From contig JACORV010000012.1 in NCBI GenBank assembly GCA_016179225.1, forward strand, positions 1 through 48,969: DNA of 48,969 nucleotides, written 5' to 3'. This DNA is from Gemmatimonadota bacterium. Its GTDB lineage: Bacteria > Gemmatimonadota > Gemmatimonadetes > Gemmatimonadales > JACORV01. A model generated the notes under the pieces. The model saw nothing but the letters and a program-made list of their open reading frames with translations. It did no database searches and was not told where the DNA came from. The translations under genes were made by a program, and so were the position numbers. The stretch's first letter is position 1, and every line of letters starts with the position of its first letter. Shown one piece after another: positions 25,113 through 32,686 of the stretch.

Positions 25113-25891
25113 GCGGATGGCGCAGGGCGTCGGCGAAGATCGCGTTCGGGGCGTGGGTGGTGGCTGCCGGGTGCGGTAAGGGCGGGGAAAGCGGCGGTGC
25201 GGAGGGCGGTGCGGCGGCGGCCGCCACAGCGTTCCCGGTGGACACTACCACTGCTGCTACGATCACCGGCCGCATCGCCTTCACCGGGACCAAGCCCGCG
25301 ATGCAGCGGATCGACATGAGCGAGGAGGCGACCTGCGCCCAGAAGCACCCCGATGGCGCCTTCACCGAGTCGGTTGTCGTCAACGACGACGGCACGCTGC
25401 GGAACGTCTTCATCTACGTGAAGAGCGGTCTCCCCGCGAACCTCACCTTCCCGGTGCCGAGCGCGCCGGTCGAGATCGACCAAGACGGCTGCGTGTACCT
25501 GCCGCACGTCTTCGGCATTCAGGTGGGCCAGACGCTCAGCATCAGGAACAGTGACGGCCTGCTGCACAACATCAAGGCCGTGCCCACGACCAACCGGCCC
25601 TTCAACATCAGCCAGCCGATGAACATGACCACGGCGCGCACCTTCGCGAGCTCCGAGATCATGGTGCCGCTGCAGTGCAACGTGCACAGCTGGATGAGCG
25701 CTTTCGTCGGCGTGCTGCCGCACCCGTACTTCTCAGTCTCCGGCGCCGACGGCGCGTTCCGGATCGGCCGCCTCCCGCCGGGAACGTACGAGATCGAGGC
25801 CTGGCATGAGCGCCTTGGCCCGCAGACCCAGACGGTGACGGTCGGGGCGAGCGAGACCAAGGACGTCGCGTTCACCTTCCGCGGCTCCTGA
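25109..25891 (+). CDS. Cupredoxin-like lipoprotein with carboxypeptidase-regulatory tail
   Basis: A 260-residue protein. The ATG at 25109 overlaps the previous stop (ATGA); the long ORF-track version starts inside the upstream gene. The N-terminus ends in a lipobox-like VVAAGC, so the mature protein is probably lipid-anchored at C22. Residues about 54-205 look like a plastocyanin/azurin-type fold. LLHNIKAVP gives the first histidine and LQCNVHSWM the C-x2-H-x2-M ligand set of a type 1 copper site. The C-terminal GAFRIGRLPPGTYEIEAWH is a carboxypeptidase-regulatory-like beta domain. It probably carries electrons between the cytochromes upstream and the aa3 oxidase downstream. Copper binding is inferred from the motif. 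Confidence 0.85.
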   Translation: MSGWRRASAKIAFGAWVVAAGCGKGGESGGAEGGAAAAATAFPVDTTTAATITGRIAFTGTKPAMQRIDMSEEATCAQKHPDGAFTESVVVNDDGTLRNVFIYVKSGLPANLTFPVPSAPVEIDQDGCVYLPHVFGIQVGQTLSIRNSDGLLHNIKAVPTTNRPFNISQPMNMTTARTFASSEIMVPLQCNVHSWMSAFVGVLPHPYFSVSGADGAFRIGRLPPGTYEIEAWHERLGPQTQTVTVGASETKDVAFTFRGS

Positions 25892-25922
25892 GGCCGCGGG
25901 CTCTTCGGCGCGGAGAAGCCTC

Positions 25923-26639
25923 ATGCAGCATTGGTGGTTCCCGACCAGCGCCTCCAGCTACGGCGCGGAGCTGGACAATCTCTTCGTCCTGATCCTCTAC
26001 ATCACGGGGGCGGTGTTCGTCATCGTGGAGGTGGGCCTGCTGGTCTTCCTCGTCAAGTACCGGAAGCGCGAGGGCCGGAAGGCGGAATACATTGAGGGGA
26101 ACACCACCGCCGAGATCGTCTGGACGACGATTCCCGCGGTCGTGTGCGTCTTCCTGGGCCTCTTCAGCCAGCCGCTCTGGTCGCGCATAAAGGACCCGGC
26201 GCGCATCCCGGCCGACGCCATCCCGCTCGAGGTCACAGCCAAGCAGTTCGAGTGGCACTTCGGCTATCCCGGCCCCGACGGGCAGCAGGGCACCGCCGAC
26301 GATTACGGGAAGCGGAACGAGCTGCACGTCGTGGTGAACCAGAATTACCGGGTCCGGCTCCAGGCCGAGGACGTTATCCACAGCTTCTTCATCCCGGTCT
26401 TCCGCCTCAAGCAGGATGCGGTGCCGGGGATGCAGATCATGGCCTGGTTCAGGCCCACGCGGACCGGCCAGTTCGAACTGGCCTGCGCCGAGCTCTGCGG
26501 CCTCGGTCATTACCGCATGCGCGCGCGCGTCTTCGTGCACACCCCGGAGGAGTTCGCGGCCTGGCAGGCCAGCCAGATCGCGCCCACCACTCCGGCCGCC
26601 TCCGACACCACAGCGAGCAGCGGGAGGACCGCTAGATGA
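25923..26639 (+). CDS. ctaC: Cytochrome c oxidase subunit II
   Basis: Carries the binuclear CuA centre of the aa3 oxidase. Two N-terminal helices (about 20-45 and 65-85) precede the periplasmic cupredoxin domain. CuA ligands are seen as H in DVIHSFFIPVFRLKQDAVPG and CAELCGLGHYRM (C-x3-C-x3-H-x2-M). No fused cytochrome c domain is present, so this is not a caa3-type subunit. 238 residues, with a low-complexity tail of Thr, Ala and Ser. A GGAG SD lies about 8 nt before the ATG. Its stop overlaps ctaD (ATGA). Confidence 0.96.
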   Translation: MQHWWFPTSASSYGAELDNLFVLILYITGAVFVIVEVGLLVFLVKYRKREGRKAEYIEGNTTAEIVWTTIPAVVCVFLGLFSQPLWSRIKDPARIPADAIPLEVTAKQFEWHFGYPGPDGQQGTADDYGKRNELHVVVNQNYRVRLQAEDVIHSFFIPVFRLKQDAVPGMQIMAWFRPTRTGQFELACAELCGLGHYRMRARVFVHTPEEFAAWQASQIAPTTPAASDTTASSGRTAR

Positions 26640-28387
26640 CCACCGCAGGTGTGGCCGCCGAGCACCTGGAGCACGCGCTCCACGATGACCGGCCGTTCAT
26701 CCGGAAGTACGTCTTCTCGACCGATCACAAGATCATCGGCATCCAGTTCCTCTTCCTGAGCCTGTTCTTCCTGCTGGTGGGCGGCGTCCTCGCGATGGTG
26801 ATCCGCTGGCAGCTCGGGTTCCCGGGCAAGGCGATGCCGCTCCCCGGCGCGTGGCCAAGCACCATGGCGCCCGACGGCGTGGTGCTCCCCGAGTTCTACA
26901 CCGCGCTGGTGACCATGCACGGCACGTTCATGGTTTTCTTCGCCATCATGCCGCTCTTGGTGGGGGTGTTCGCGAACTACCTGATCCCGCTCAAGATCGG
27001 GGCGCCGGACATGGCTTTCCCCAGGCTCAACATGTGGTCGTTCTGGTTGATGATCCCGGCCGGGGCGCTCATGGTGGCCGGTTTCTTCGTGGAGGGCGGC
27101 GCGGCGTCCTCCGGCTGGACCGGCTACGCGCCGCTCTCGGCCAACCCGGAGTACACCGGCGCCACGTACGGCCAGCAGCTCTGGTGCCTCAGCCTCATCG
27201 TCTTCGCGCTCTCTTCGCTGCTGGGCTCCGTCAACTACATCACCACGGTCGTGAACCTGCGCGCCCCGGGGATGACGTGGTTCCGGCTGCCGCTCTCGAT
27301 CTGGGCGCTGTTCATCACCGCGATCCTCGCGCTCCTGGCGGTGCCGATCCTCGCCGGCGCCCTCATCATGCTCCTCTTCGATGTCGTCCTGCACACCAAC
27401 TTCTTCCTGCCGGCCGGCGGCGGGCAGCCCCTGATGTGGCAGCACCTCTTCTGGTTCTTCGGCCACCCGGAGGTGTACATCCTGATCCTGCCGGCCATGG
27501 GTATCGCCTCCGACCTCATCGCCAACGGGTCGCGCAAGCCCATCTTCGGCTACCACTCGATGGTCTACGCGATCTGCGGCATCGCCTTCCTCGGCTGGGT
27601 GGTGTGGGGCCACCACATGTTCCAGAGCGGCATGAACCCGCGGCTCGGAACCACCTTCATGGTCTCGACGATGTTCATCGCCGTGCCGTCGGCCATCAAG
27701 GTGTTCAACTGGATGGGCACGATGTGGCGTGGGAATATCCACTTCACCACGCCGATGCTGAACGGAATCGCCTTCGTCGCGATGTTCACCATCGGCGGGC
27801 TCAGCGGCATCTTCATGGCCGCCACGCCGGCGGACATGTACATCCACGACACGTACTACATCGTGGCGCACATCCACTACGTCCTGTTCGGCGGCAGCCT
27901 CTTCGCGATCTTCGGCGGCATCTACTTCTGGTTCCCGAAGATGTTCGGGAAGATGATGAGCGAAAGGCTGGGCAAGATCCACTTCGCGCTCACGTTCGTC
28001 GCCTACAACCTGACGTTCTTCCCGATGCACATCCTAGGCATCGGCGGCCACATGCGGCGCATCTACGACCCGTCGCAGTACGAGTTCCTGCGCCCGCTCC
28101 AGCCGATGAACGAGTTCATCTCCTTGAGCGCGTTCGCGCTGTTCATCAGCCAGCTGCCGTTCATCTGGAACTTCTTCCACAGCCTCTTCTGGGGGAAGAA
28201 GGCCGACATCAATCCGTGGCACGACAACGGCCTCGAGTGGACGGCTCCTTCGCCCCCGCCGCACGGCAACTTCGAGACGACGCCGACCGTGTACCACGGC
28301 CCGTACGAGTTCAGCCGGCCCGACATGGAGCAGGACTACCTGCCCCAGAACCAGCCCCTCCCGGCCCCGCAGCCGGTCGCCCACTGA
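26636..28387 (+). CDS. ctaD: Cytochrome c oxidase subunit I, A1-type
   Basis: The catalytic heme-copper subunit (583 residues, 12 or more helices) that reduces O2 and pumps protons. TMHGTFMVFF holds a heme a histidine, GHPEVYILILPAMG the CuB histidine with its cross-linked tyrosine and the D-channel glutamate, VWGHHMF the CuB His pair, and AHIHYVLFGG the a/a3 histidines. AVPSAIKVFNWM is the K-channel lysine region. The HPEVY glutamate points to the A1 subclass. ATGA overlap with ctaC; ctaE follows after a GAGGAGAA SD. Confidence 0.97.
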   Translation: MTTAGVAAEHLEHALHDDRPFIRKYVFSTDHKIIGIQFLFLSLFFLLVGGVLAMVIRWQLGFPGKAMPLPGAWPSTMAPDGVVLPEFYTALVTMHGTFMVFFAIMPLLVGVFANYLIPLKIGAPDMAFPRLNMWSFWLMIPAGALMVAGFFVEGGAASSGWTGYAPLSANPEYTGATYGQQLWCLSLIVFALSSLLGSVNYITTVVNLRAPGMTWFRLPLSIWALFITAILALLAVPILAGALIMLLFDVVLHTNFFLPAGGGQPLMWQHLFWFFGHPEVYILILPAMGIASDLIANGSRKPIFGYHSMVYAICGIAFLGWVVWGHHMFQSGMNPRLGTTFMVSTMFIAVPSAIKVFNWMGTMWRGNIHFTTPMLNGIAFVAMFTIGGLSGIFMAATPADMYIHDTYYIVAHIHYVLFGGSLFAIFGGIYFWFPKMFGKMMSERLGKIHFALTFVAYNLTFFPMHILGIGGHMRRIYDPSQYEFLRPLQPMNEFISLSAFALFISQLPFIWNFFHSLFWGKKADINPWHDNGLEWTAPSPPPHGNFETTPTVYHGPYEFSRPDMEQDYLPQNQPLPAPQPVAH

Positions 28388-28402
28388 GGAGAACGACGCG
28401 CG

Positions 28403-28999
28403 ATGTCGCACGCCGCCACGCACACCATTGAGCACGCCGAAGAAGGCCTGGGCGTCTACACCCAGAAGCTGGGGATGTGGGTCTTCCTCTGCTCCGAGGT
28501 GATGTTCTTCACGGCCCTCATCGGCTCGTACATCATCCTCCGCTGGGGCAGTGCGGAGAGCTGGCCGGTGCCGGCGGAGACGCTCAACATCCCCGTCACG
28601 GCCCTCAACACTTTCATTCTCATCTGCTCTTCGGTTTCGATGGTGAAGGCGTACGCGGCCGCCGTCCACGACGACCAACGCGGCCTCAAGCGCTGGCTGC
28701 TCACCACCGTGTTGGGCGGCGCCACGTTCGTCGGGGTCCAGGCCTACGAGTACATCCACCTGATCGGGAAGGGCTTCCTGCCGAGCTCGGGCCTCTTCGG
28801 GTCCACCTTCTACACGATGACCGGCTTCCACGGCTTCCACGTCACCTGCGGCGTGATCTCGATGGCCTACTGCACGCTGCGGGCCTTTCGCGGGAAGTAC
28901 GCCGGCGGCAACTTCCACGGCATCGAGACCGTCGGCCTGTACTGGCACTTCGTGGACCTGGTCTGGATCATCCTGTTCACCATCGTCTATCTGTTCTAG
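28403..28999 (+). CDS. ctaE: Cytochrome c oxidase subunit III
   Basis: A membrane subunit that stabilises subunit I. 198 residues with five helices: KLGMWVFLCSEVMFF at the start, FYTMTGFHGFHVTCGVI in the middle and GLYWHFVDLVWIILFTIVYLF at the end, the last being a strong COX3 signature. It has the short bacterial form without the first two helices. SD gaggagaa 9 nt before the ATG. Confidence 0.97.
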   Translation: MSHAATHTIEHAEEGLGVYTQKLGMWVFLCSEVMFFTALIGSYIILRWGSAESWPVPAETLNIPVTALNTFILICSSVSMVKAYAAAVHDDQRGLKRWLLTTVLGGATFVGVQAYEYIHLIGKGFLPSSGLFGSTFYTMTGFHGFHVTCGVISMAYCTLRAFRGKYAGGNFHGIETVGLYWHFVDLVWIILFTIVYLF

Positions 29000-29012
29000 G
29001 AGCCGCCGCGCC

Positions 29013-29291
29013 ATGGCGACCGCCGAGCACAAGCATCCGAACTACATCGCCATCTGGATCTACCTGGCCGTGCTCACGGGGGTGGAGCTCGTAGTGGCGC
29101 TGCTCCACTTCCTGCCGCGCCAAATGCTGATCGGGGCGCTGATCTTCCTCGCCATCTGGAAGGCGCTGCTGGTGGCGCTCTACTTCATGCACCTCAGGTT
29201 CGAGCCCAAGCGGCTCGTCGTCATGGTCCTCGCGCCGCTGCCGCTCGCCGTCATTCTCGTGCTGTTCGTCATGACGGAGTTCGGCAAGTGA
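29013..29291 (+). CDS. ctaF: Cytochrome c oxidase subunit IV (CyoD/CtaF type)
   Basis: 92 residues and three hydrophobic helices. YIAIWIYLAVLTGVELVVAL, the central LIFLAIWKALLVALYFMHL and a C-terminal helix match the small prokaryotic COX4/CyoD family. It sits directly after ctaE with GGAG 10 nt upstream. Its role in the enzyme is accessory. It overlaps the next small gene by 4 nt. Confidence 0.9.
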   Translation: MATAEHKHPNYIAIWIYLAVLTGVELVVALLHFLPRQMLIGALIFLAIWKALLVALYFMHLRFEPKRLVVMVLAPLPLAVILVLFVMTEFGK

Positions 29292-29476
29292 TCGCCTTCC
29301 ACCGTCTCCTCATCGGTACGGCGATCGTGTTCTGCGCCGGCTTCGCCGTGTGGGGGTGGCGGGAGTACCAGGCCGCCGGCACCACGTGGGCGCTCGCGTC
29401 GTCGCTCGCCTTCGGGGTCTTCGCGGTCGGGCTCGCCGTCTACCTCGCCATGTTGAAGCGGTTCCTCGGCCAATGA
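29288..29476 (+). CDS. Small two-helix membrane protein
   Basis: A 62-residue protein that I do not recognise, with hydrophobic stretches LLIGTAIVFCAGFAVWGW and LASSLAFGVFAVGLAVYLAML. GTG start in the ctaF stop, and its own stop overlaps the ctaA ATG, so it is translated as part of the series. It is likely a minor oxidase subunit or assembly factor, judged only by position. Confidence 0.75.
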   Translation: MIAFHRLLIGTAIVFCAGFAVWGWREYQAAGTTWALASSLAFGVFAVGLAVYLAMLKRFLGQ

Positions 29477-30432
29477 CCGCTTCGCAGGACCACAACCGCT
29501 CCCTGCACCGCTACGCCGTCGCCGTCGCATGCGCCACCTTCGTCCTGGTCGTTGCGGGCGGCCTGGTGACGAGCACCGGCTCGGGCCTCTCCGTCCCCGA
29601 CTGGCCGCTTTCCTTCGGGACGCTCTTCCCGACGATGGAGGGCGGCGTCCGCTTCGAGCACACCCATCGGCTCATCGCCGCGACCGTGGGGGCGCTGACG
29701 GTGGTCCTCGCCCTCTGGTTGGCCCGCCGCGAGCCCCGGGGCTGGGTTCGCGGGCTCGGCTTCGCCGCCGTGGGCGCCGTCATCGTCCAGGGCGTCCTCG
29801 GCGGGCTCACCGTGCTGTTCAAGCTGCCGGCGCCGATCTCGGTCGCCCACGCGAGCCTGGCGGTGGTCTTCTTCGGCCTCACCGCATCGCTGGCGCTCGT
29901 CACCTCGCCGAGCTGGCTCGCCCCGCCGCACCCCGAGTCCGACGCGGGCAGCCCGTCCACCCGGATCCTCGCCCTCACGACCGCGGCCGCGATCTATTTC
30001 CAGATCCTCCTGGGGGCGCTGGTGCGCCACACCGGCGCCGCCCTCGCGATTCCGGACTTTCCGCTCGCCTTTGGACGGCTCCTCCCGCCGATCACCTCGT
30101 CGCTGGTCGCCTACCAGCTCGCGCACCGCGCCGGCGCCGCCGTGGTCGGCCTCCTGGTGCTCTGGACCGCGATCCGGGTGCTGAGACGCCATGGCGCCCA
30201 GCCCCTGCTCCGCCGGCCGGCGCTCGCCCTGGTCGCCCTCCTCGGCTTCCAGATCTTACTCGGCGGACTGACGATCTGGACGCGGAAGGCGGTCATTCCC
30301 ACCACCGCGCACGTGGCGACCGGAGCGCTGCTGCTCGTAACGTCGGTGATGCTCGCCCTGCGCGCCCAGCACCTCCTGTTGGCCCCGACGGGCGCGCACC
30401 AGGCGCTCGCCCCCCAGGGCGCGACCACATGA
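29473..30432 (+). CDS. ctaA: Heme A synthase
   Basis: Oxidises the methyl group of heme O to the formyl group of heme A in the membrane. 319 residues with about eight helices in two similar four-helix halves. The first half has GGLVTSTGSGLSVPDWPLSFG and EHTHRLIAATVG; the second has GALVRHTGAALAIPDFPLAFG and QLAHRAGAAVVG. These paired His motifs are the heme ligands. The ATG at 29473 overlaps the preceding stop; the ORF-track start at 29350 lies inside that gene. It overlaps ctaB by 4 nt. Confidence 0.96.
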   Translation: MTASQDHNRSLHRYAVAVACATFVLVVAGGLVTSTGSGLSVPDWPLSFGTLFPTMEGGVRFEHTHRLIAATVGALTVVLALWLARREPRGWVRGLGFAAVGAVIVQGVLGGLTVLFKLPAPISVAHASLAVVFFGLTASLALVTSPSWLAPPHPESDAGSPSTRILALTTAAAIYFQILLGALVRHTGAALAIPDFPLAFGRLLPPITSSLVAYQLAHRAGAAVVGLLVLWTAIRVLRRHGAQPLLRRPALALVALLGFQILLGGLTIWTRKAVIPTTAHVATGALLLVTSVMLALRAQHLLLAPTGAHQALAPQGATT

Positions 30433-31319
30433 GCGCGTCGGTCGGGCTGCCGGCCCACCCGCTCGCCCGCGCGCGGCTCGCGGACTTTCTTGCCCTGACC
30501 AAGCCGCGGATCACGCTGCTGGTGGTCCTCACGACATCCGTCGGCTTCCTCGCGGCCGCGGGCAGCTCCGCCGATTTGGTGCTGCTCGTCCACACCCTCG
30601 CCGGCACGGCGCTAGTCGCCGCCGCCGCCAGCGCGCTCAACCAGGTCGCCGAGCGGGAAGCGGACGCCGAGATGCGCCGCACCGCGCGCCGCCCCCTGCC
30701 CGCCGGCCGGCTCGCGACCGGTGAAGCCGCCGTCTTCGGCGCGGCCCTGGCCCTTTCGGGCGCCCTGTACCTCGCGGCCGCGGTGAACCCGCTGGCCAGC
30801 GCCCTCGCGGTGCTGACCGCGGCGAGTTATCTGCTGCTCTACACGCCGCTCAAGAAGGTCACGTCCCTCGCCACCGTGGTCGGCGCCGTGCCCGGCGCCA
30901 TGCCGCCCATGATCGGCTGGGCGGCGGCGCGCGGGACCCTCGGAGTGGAGGCGTGGATCCTCTTCGCGATCGTCTTCTTCTGGCAGATGCCGCACTTCCT
31001 GGCCATCGCGGCGATCTACCGCCACGACTACCAGCGCGCCGGTTTCCGGGTGCTTCCCGTCGTGGACCCCGCGGGCGCGAGCACCGGCCGGCAGTCCGCA
31101 CTCTACGGCCTGGCCCTCATCCCGATCAGTCTGCTCCCCTCCTTCGTGGGCCTGGCGGGGCCAGGCTATTTCTTCGCGGCCCTCCTCCTCGGCATCGGGT
31201 TCGTGCTGCTCAGCGTCAGGCTCGCGCTCGATCCCTCGAGCCTTGGAAAAGCCCGCAGCCTGTTCAGGTTCTCCCTGATCTATCTGCCGCTCCTCTGGAC
31301 GGCGCTGCTGGTCGGCTAG
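30429..31319 (+). CDS. ctaB: Protoheme IX farnesyltransferase (heme O synthase)
   Basis: Prenylates heme b to heme O. A UbiA-fold membrane protein of 296 residues. ALTKPRITLLVVLTTSVGFL opens it, ALNQVAEREADAEMRRTARR is the first Asp-rich substrate motif (N-x3-E-x2-D-x3-R-T-x2-R), and YRHDYQRAGFRVLPVVD is the second. The ATG at 30429 overlaps the ctaA stop; the longer ORF-track version is a read-through of the same frame. The gene ends exactly at the CTAG that begins a short repeat element. Confidence 0.96.
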   Translation: MSASVGLPAHPLARARLADFLALTKPRITLLVVLTTSVGFLAAAGSSADLVLLVHTLAGTALVAAAASALNQVAEREADAEMRRTARRPLPAGRLATGEAAVFGAALALSGALYLAAAVNPLASALAVLTAASYLLLYTPLKKVTSLATVVGAVPGAMPPMIGWAAARGTLGVEAWILFAIVFFWQMPHFLAIAAIYRHDYQRAGFRVLPVVDPAGASTGRQSALYGLALIPISLLPSFVGLAGPGYFFAALLLGIGFVLLSVRLALDPSSLGKARSLFRFSLIYLPLLWTALLVG

Positions 31320-31468
31320 TGCCGCTACAACTGTTCGGCTGCGGTCAGTCGAGGGCTGAAGCCCTCGCTCGGCGTTGGCGCGTCCTGAAGGACGCCGCCT
31401 CGGGCACGCTTCAGCGTGCGCCGGAGGCCGAGCGAGCCCTTCAGGGCTCGACTGCCTCGGGTCACTAG
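31316..31468. mobile_element. 153-bp CTAG-bounded element with four stem-loops (MITE/REP-like)
   Basis: Bounded by CTAG at 31316-31319 and 31465-31468; the left CTAG supplies the ctaB stop. Inside are four perfect hairpins: 31350-31367 (cgagggc/TGAA loop), 31380-31395 (gcgtcc/TGAA), 31404-31419 (gcacgc/TTCA) and 31433-31450 (cgagccc/TTCA). They sit symmetrically, two with TGAA loops then two with the complementary TTCA, and the outer arms (gtcgag...ctcgac) also pair, so the whole could fold as a cloverleaf. No coding capacity. The left end resembles that of the element at 31896. Confidence 0.75.
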
Positions 31469-31479
31469 CCCTCCCCCCC

Positions 31480-31899
31480 GTGCCGCTCGACCTCCTGCCG
31501 GCCGTCAACGCCACGTTGAACGGCGTCACCGCGATGCTGCTCGTCACCGGCTGGACCCTGATCAGGCGCCGGCGCATCTTGGCCCACCGCGCCTGCATGA
31601 TCGCCGCCTTCTCGGTGTCGGTGCTGTTCCTCACGTCCTACCTGTACTACCACGCTCACATCGGCTCGAAGCCCTTTCCCGGCCGGGGCTGGATTCGACC
31701 GGTCTACTTCGCTATCCTGATTTCTCACACGGTGCTGGCGGCCGCAATCGTGCCGCTGGCCCTGACGACCCTGTACCGCGGCTTGGCCGCTCAATATCCG
31801 AAGCACAAGCGCATCGCGCGCTGGACGCTGCCCTTATGGCTCTACGTCTCGGTGACCGGCGTCGTCGTCTATCTGCTGCTCTATCGCCTGTACTCCTAG
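31480..31899 (+). CDS. DUF420 membrane protein (CtaM/YozB-like oxidase assembly factor)
   Basis: 139 residues, four helices. LLPAVNATLNGVTAMLLVTGW, the charged RRRRILAHRACMIAAF, YYHAHIGSKPFPGRGWIRP and HTVLAAAIVPLALTTLYRGL are characteristic of DUF420. Members in Bacillus and Staphylococcus help mature the CuA or aa3 oxidase, which fits a position after ctaB. I choose the GTG at 31480, just past the repeat element, because the ORF-track start at 31375 would translate the element's hairpins. There is no clear SD; the insertion may have replaced it. The gene ends at the CTAG of a second element. Confidence 0.88.
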   Translation: MPLDLLPAVNATLNGVTAMLLVTGWTLIRRRRILAHRACMIAAFSVSVLFLTSYLYYHAHIGSKPFPGRGWIRPVYFAILISHTVLAAAIVPLALTTLYRGLAAQYPKHKRIARWTLPLWLYVSVTGVVVYLLLYRLYS

Positions 31900-31992
31900 T
31901 GCCGTTCCAACTTGTTTCGCTAAGAGGCGTGTCTGAGTGCGCTACCCGACAGCTTGCCAAGATTCGGGGCAACATAGTTGGAACGGCACTAG
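31896..31992. mobile_element. 97-bp MITE-like element with 17-bp perfect terminal inverted repeats
   Basis: The ends CTAGTGCCGTTCCAACT (31896-31912) and AGTTGGAACGGCACTAG (31976-31992) are exact reverse complements. CTAG at both ends could be a duplicated 4-bp target, as made by some IS5-family transposases. The inner 63 bp encode nothing. The left CTAG supplies the stop codon of the DUF420 gene. No transposase gene is in the window, so any movement would depend on a helper elsewhere. Confidence 0.8.
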
Positions 31993-32018
31993 CGGCCGCC
32001 GCGCCCCTGGATGGGCAG

Positions 32019-32165
32019 ATGGGCGCCCACGACCGCCTCGACGCGACGATGTTCTGGACCGGCGCCCTCCTCGCCTTCACGCCTGTCATCATCGGACTGA
32101 TCGTCGTGGGGGTGATCGTGTACCACCGCAGGAAGCGGGCGGGGCAGGCTCGTGACGGCGGCTGA
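32019..32165 (+). CDS. Small single-helix membrane protein
   Basis: A 48-residue frame starting at an ATG 26 bp after the repeat element. It has one hydrophobic helix (FWTGALLAFTPVIIGLIVVGVIVY) followed by a basic tail HRRKRAG. It overlaps the response regulator gene by 14 nt, which supports translation. The ORF track shows it only as the end of a longer read-through. Similar short proteins accompany terminal oxidases, but I cannot name a family. Confidence 0.55.
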   Translation: MGAHDRLDATMFWTGALLAFTPVIIGLIVVGVIVYHRRKRAGQARDGG

Positions 32166-32550
32166 CCGCACGCCGAACGCCGCCGAGGCCGCCAGACCGG
32201 TCGTCCTGCTCGTGGATGACGACGACGACGTCGCCCGGGTCTTCGCGCGGGCGCTCGAGCAACAGGAAATGGTGGTCCAACGCGCCCGCGGCGGCACCGA
32301 GGCCGTCGCGATGATCCAAGGCACGCAACGGTTCGCCGCGGCCATCGTGGACCTGATCCTGCCCGGGACCGGCGGCCTCGAGGTCGTGAGGGCGCTGCGC
32401 GCCCGCCATCCGGACTGCCGCATCGTGGCCGTTACGGGGCTGGACGAGCCGGCCGTGCGCGCAGCCTTCGCCGGAGCCGGCGCGGACGCGTTCCTGGCCA
32501 AGCCGGTGGACCTGGACGCGATGATGAAAGCCATCGGCGTGGCTGGCTGA
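32152..32550 (+). CDS. Single-domain response regulator
   Basis: 132 residues, receiver domain only. The acidic pocket is at D22-D26 (LLVDDDDDVARVF), the phosphoacceptor is D67 in AAIVDLILPGTGG, the conserved Thr lies in AVTGLDEP and the Lys is K117 in FLAKPVD. No output domain and no histidine kinase are nearby, so it must work with a remote kinase or by protein contact. GTG start. It is the last gene of the respiratory series. Confidence 0.92.
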   Translation: MTAADRTPNAAEAARPVVLLVDDDDDVARVFARALEQQEMVVQRARGGTEAVAMIQGTQRFAAAIVDLILPGTGGLEVVRALRARHPDCRIVAVTGLDEPAVRAAFAGAGADAFLAKPVDLDAMMKAIGVAG

Positions 32551-32628
32551 CCTCCGTCGTCCGTTCCACCGGGGAGGGCGCGCGTTCGCATTGACCGCCG
32601 ACGATCGTTGAGCTCCGGCCAAAAGGCG

Positions 32629-32658
32629 CGACGCCCCAGCCGACCGGCCGGGGCGTCG
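32629..32658. terminator. Stem-loop between convergent operons
   Basis: A perfect 9-bp stem (cgacgcccc / ggggcgtcg) with a 12-nt loop lies in the 136-bp gap between two convergent genes. On the minus strand a short T run (gccttttgg) follows, so it can end the outer-membrane operon. On the plus strand there is no T run, and termination there would rely on the stem alone. Nothing else was found in this gap. Confidence 0.65.
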
Positions 32659-32686
32659 TGTAGCTGCTGGTGTCAGTCCGCGATCG

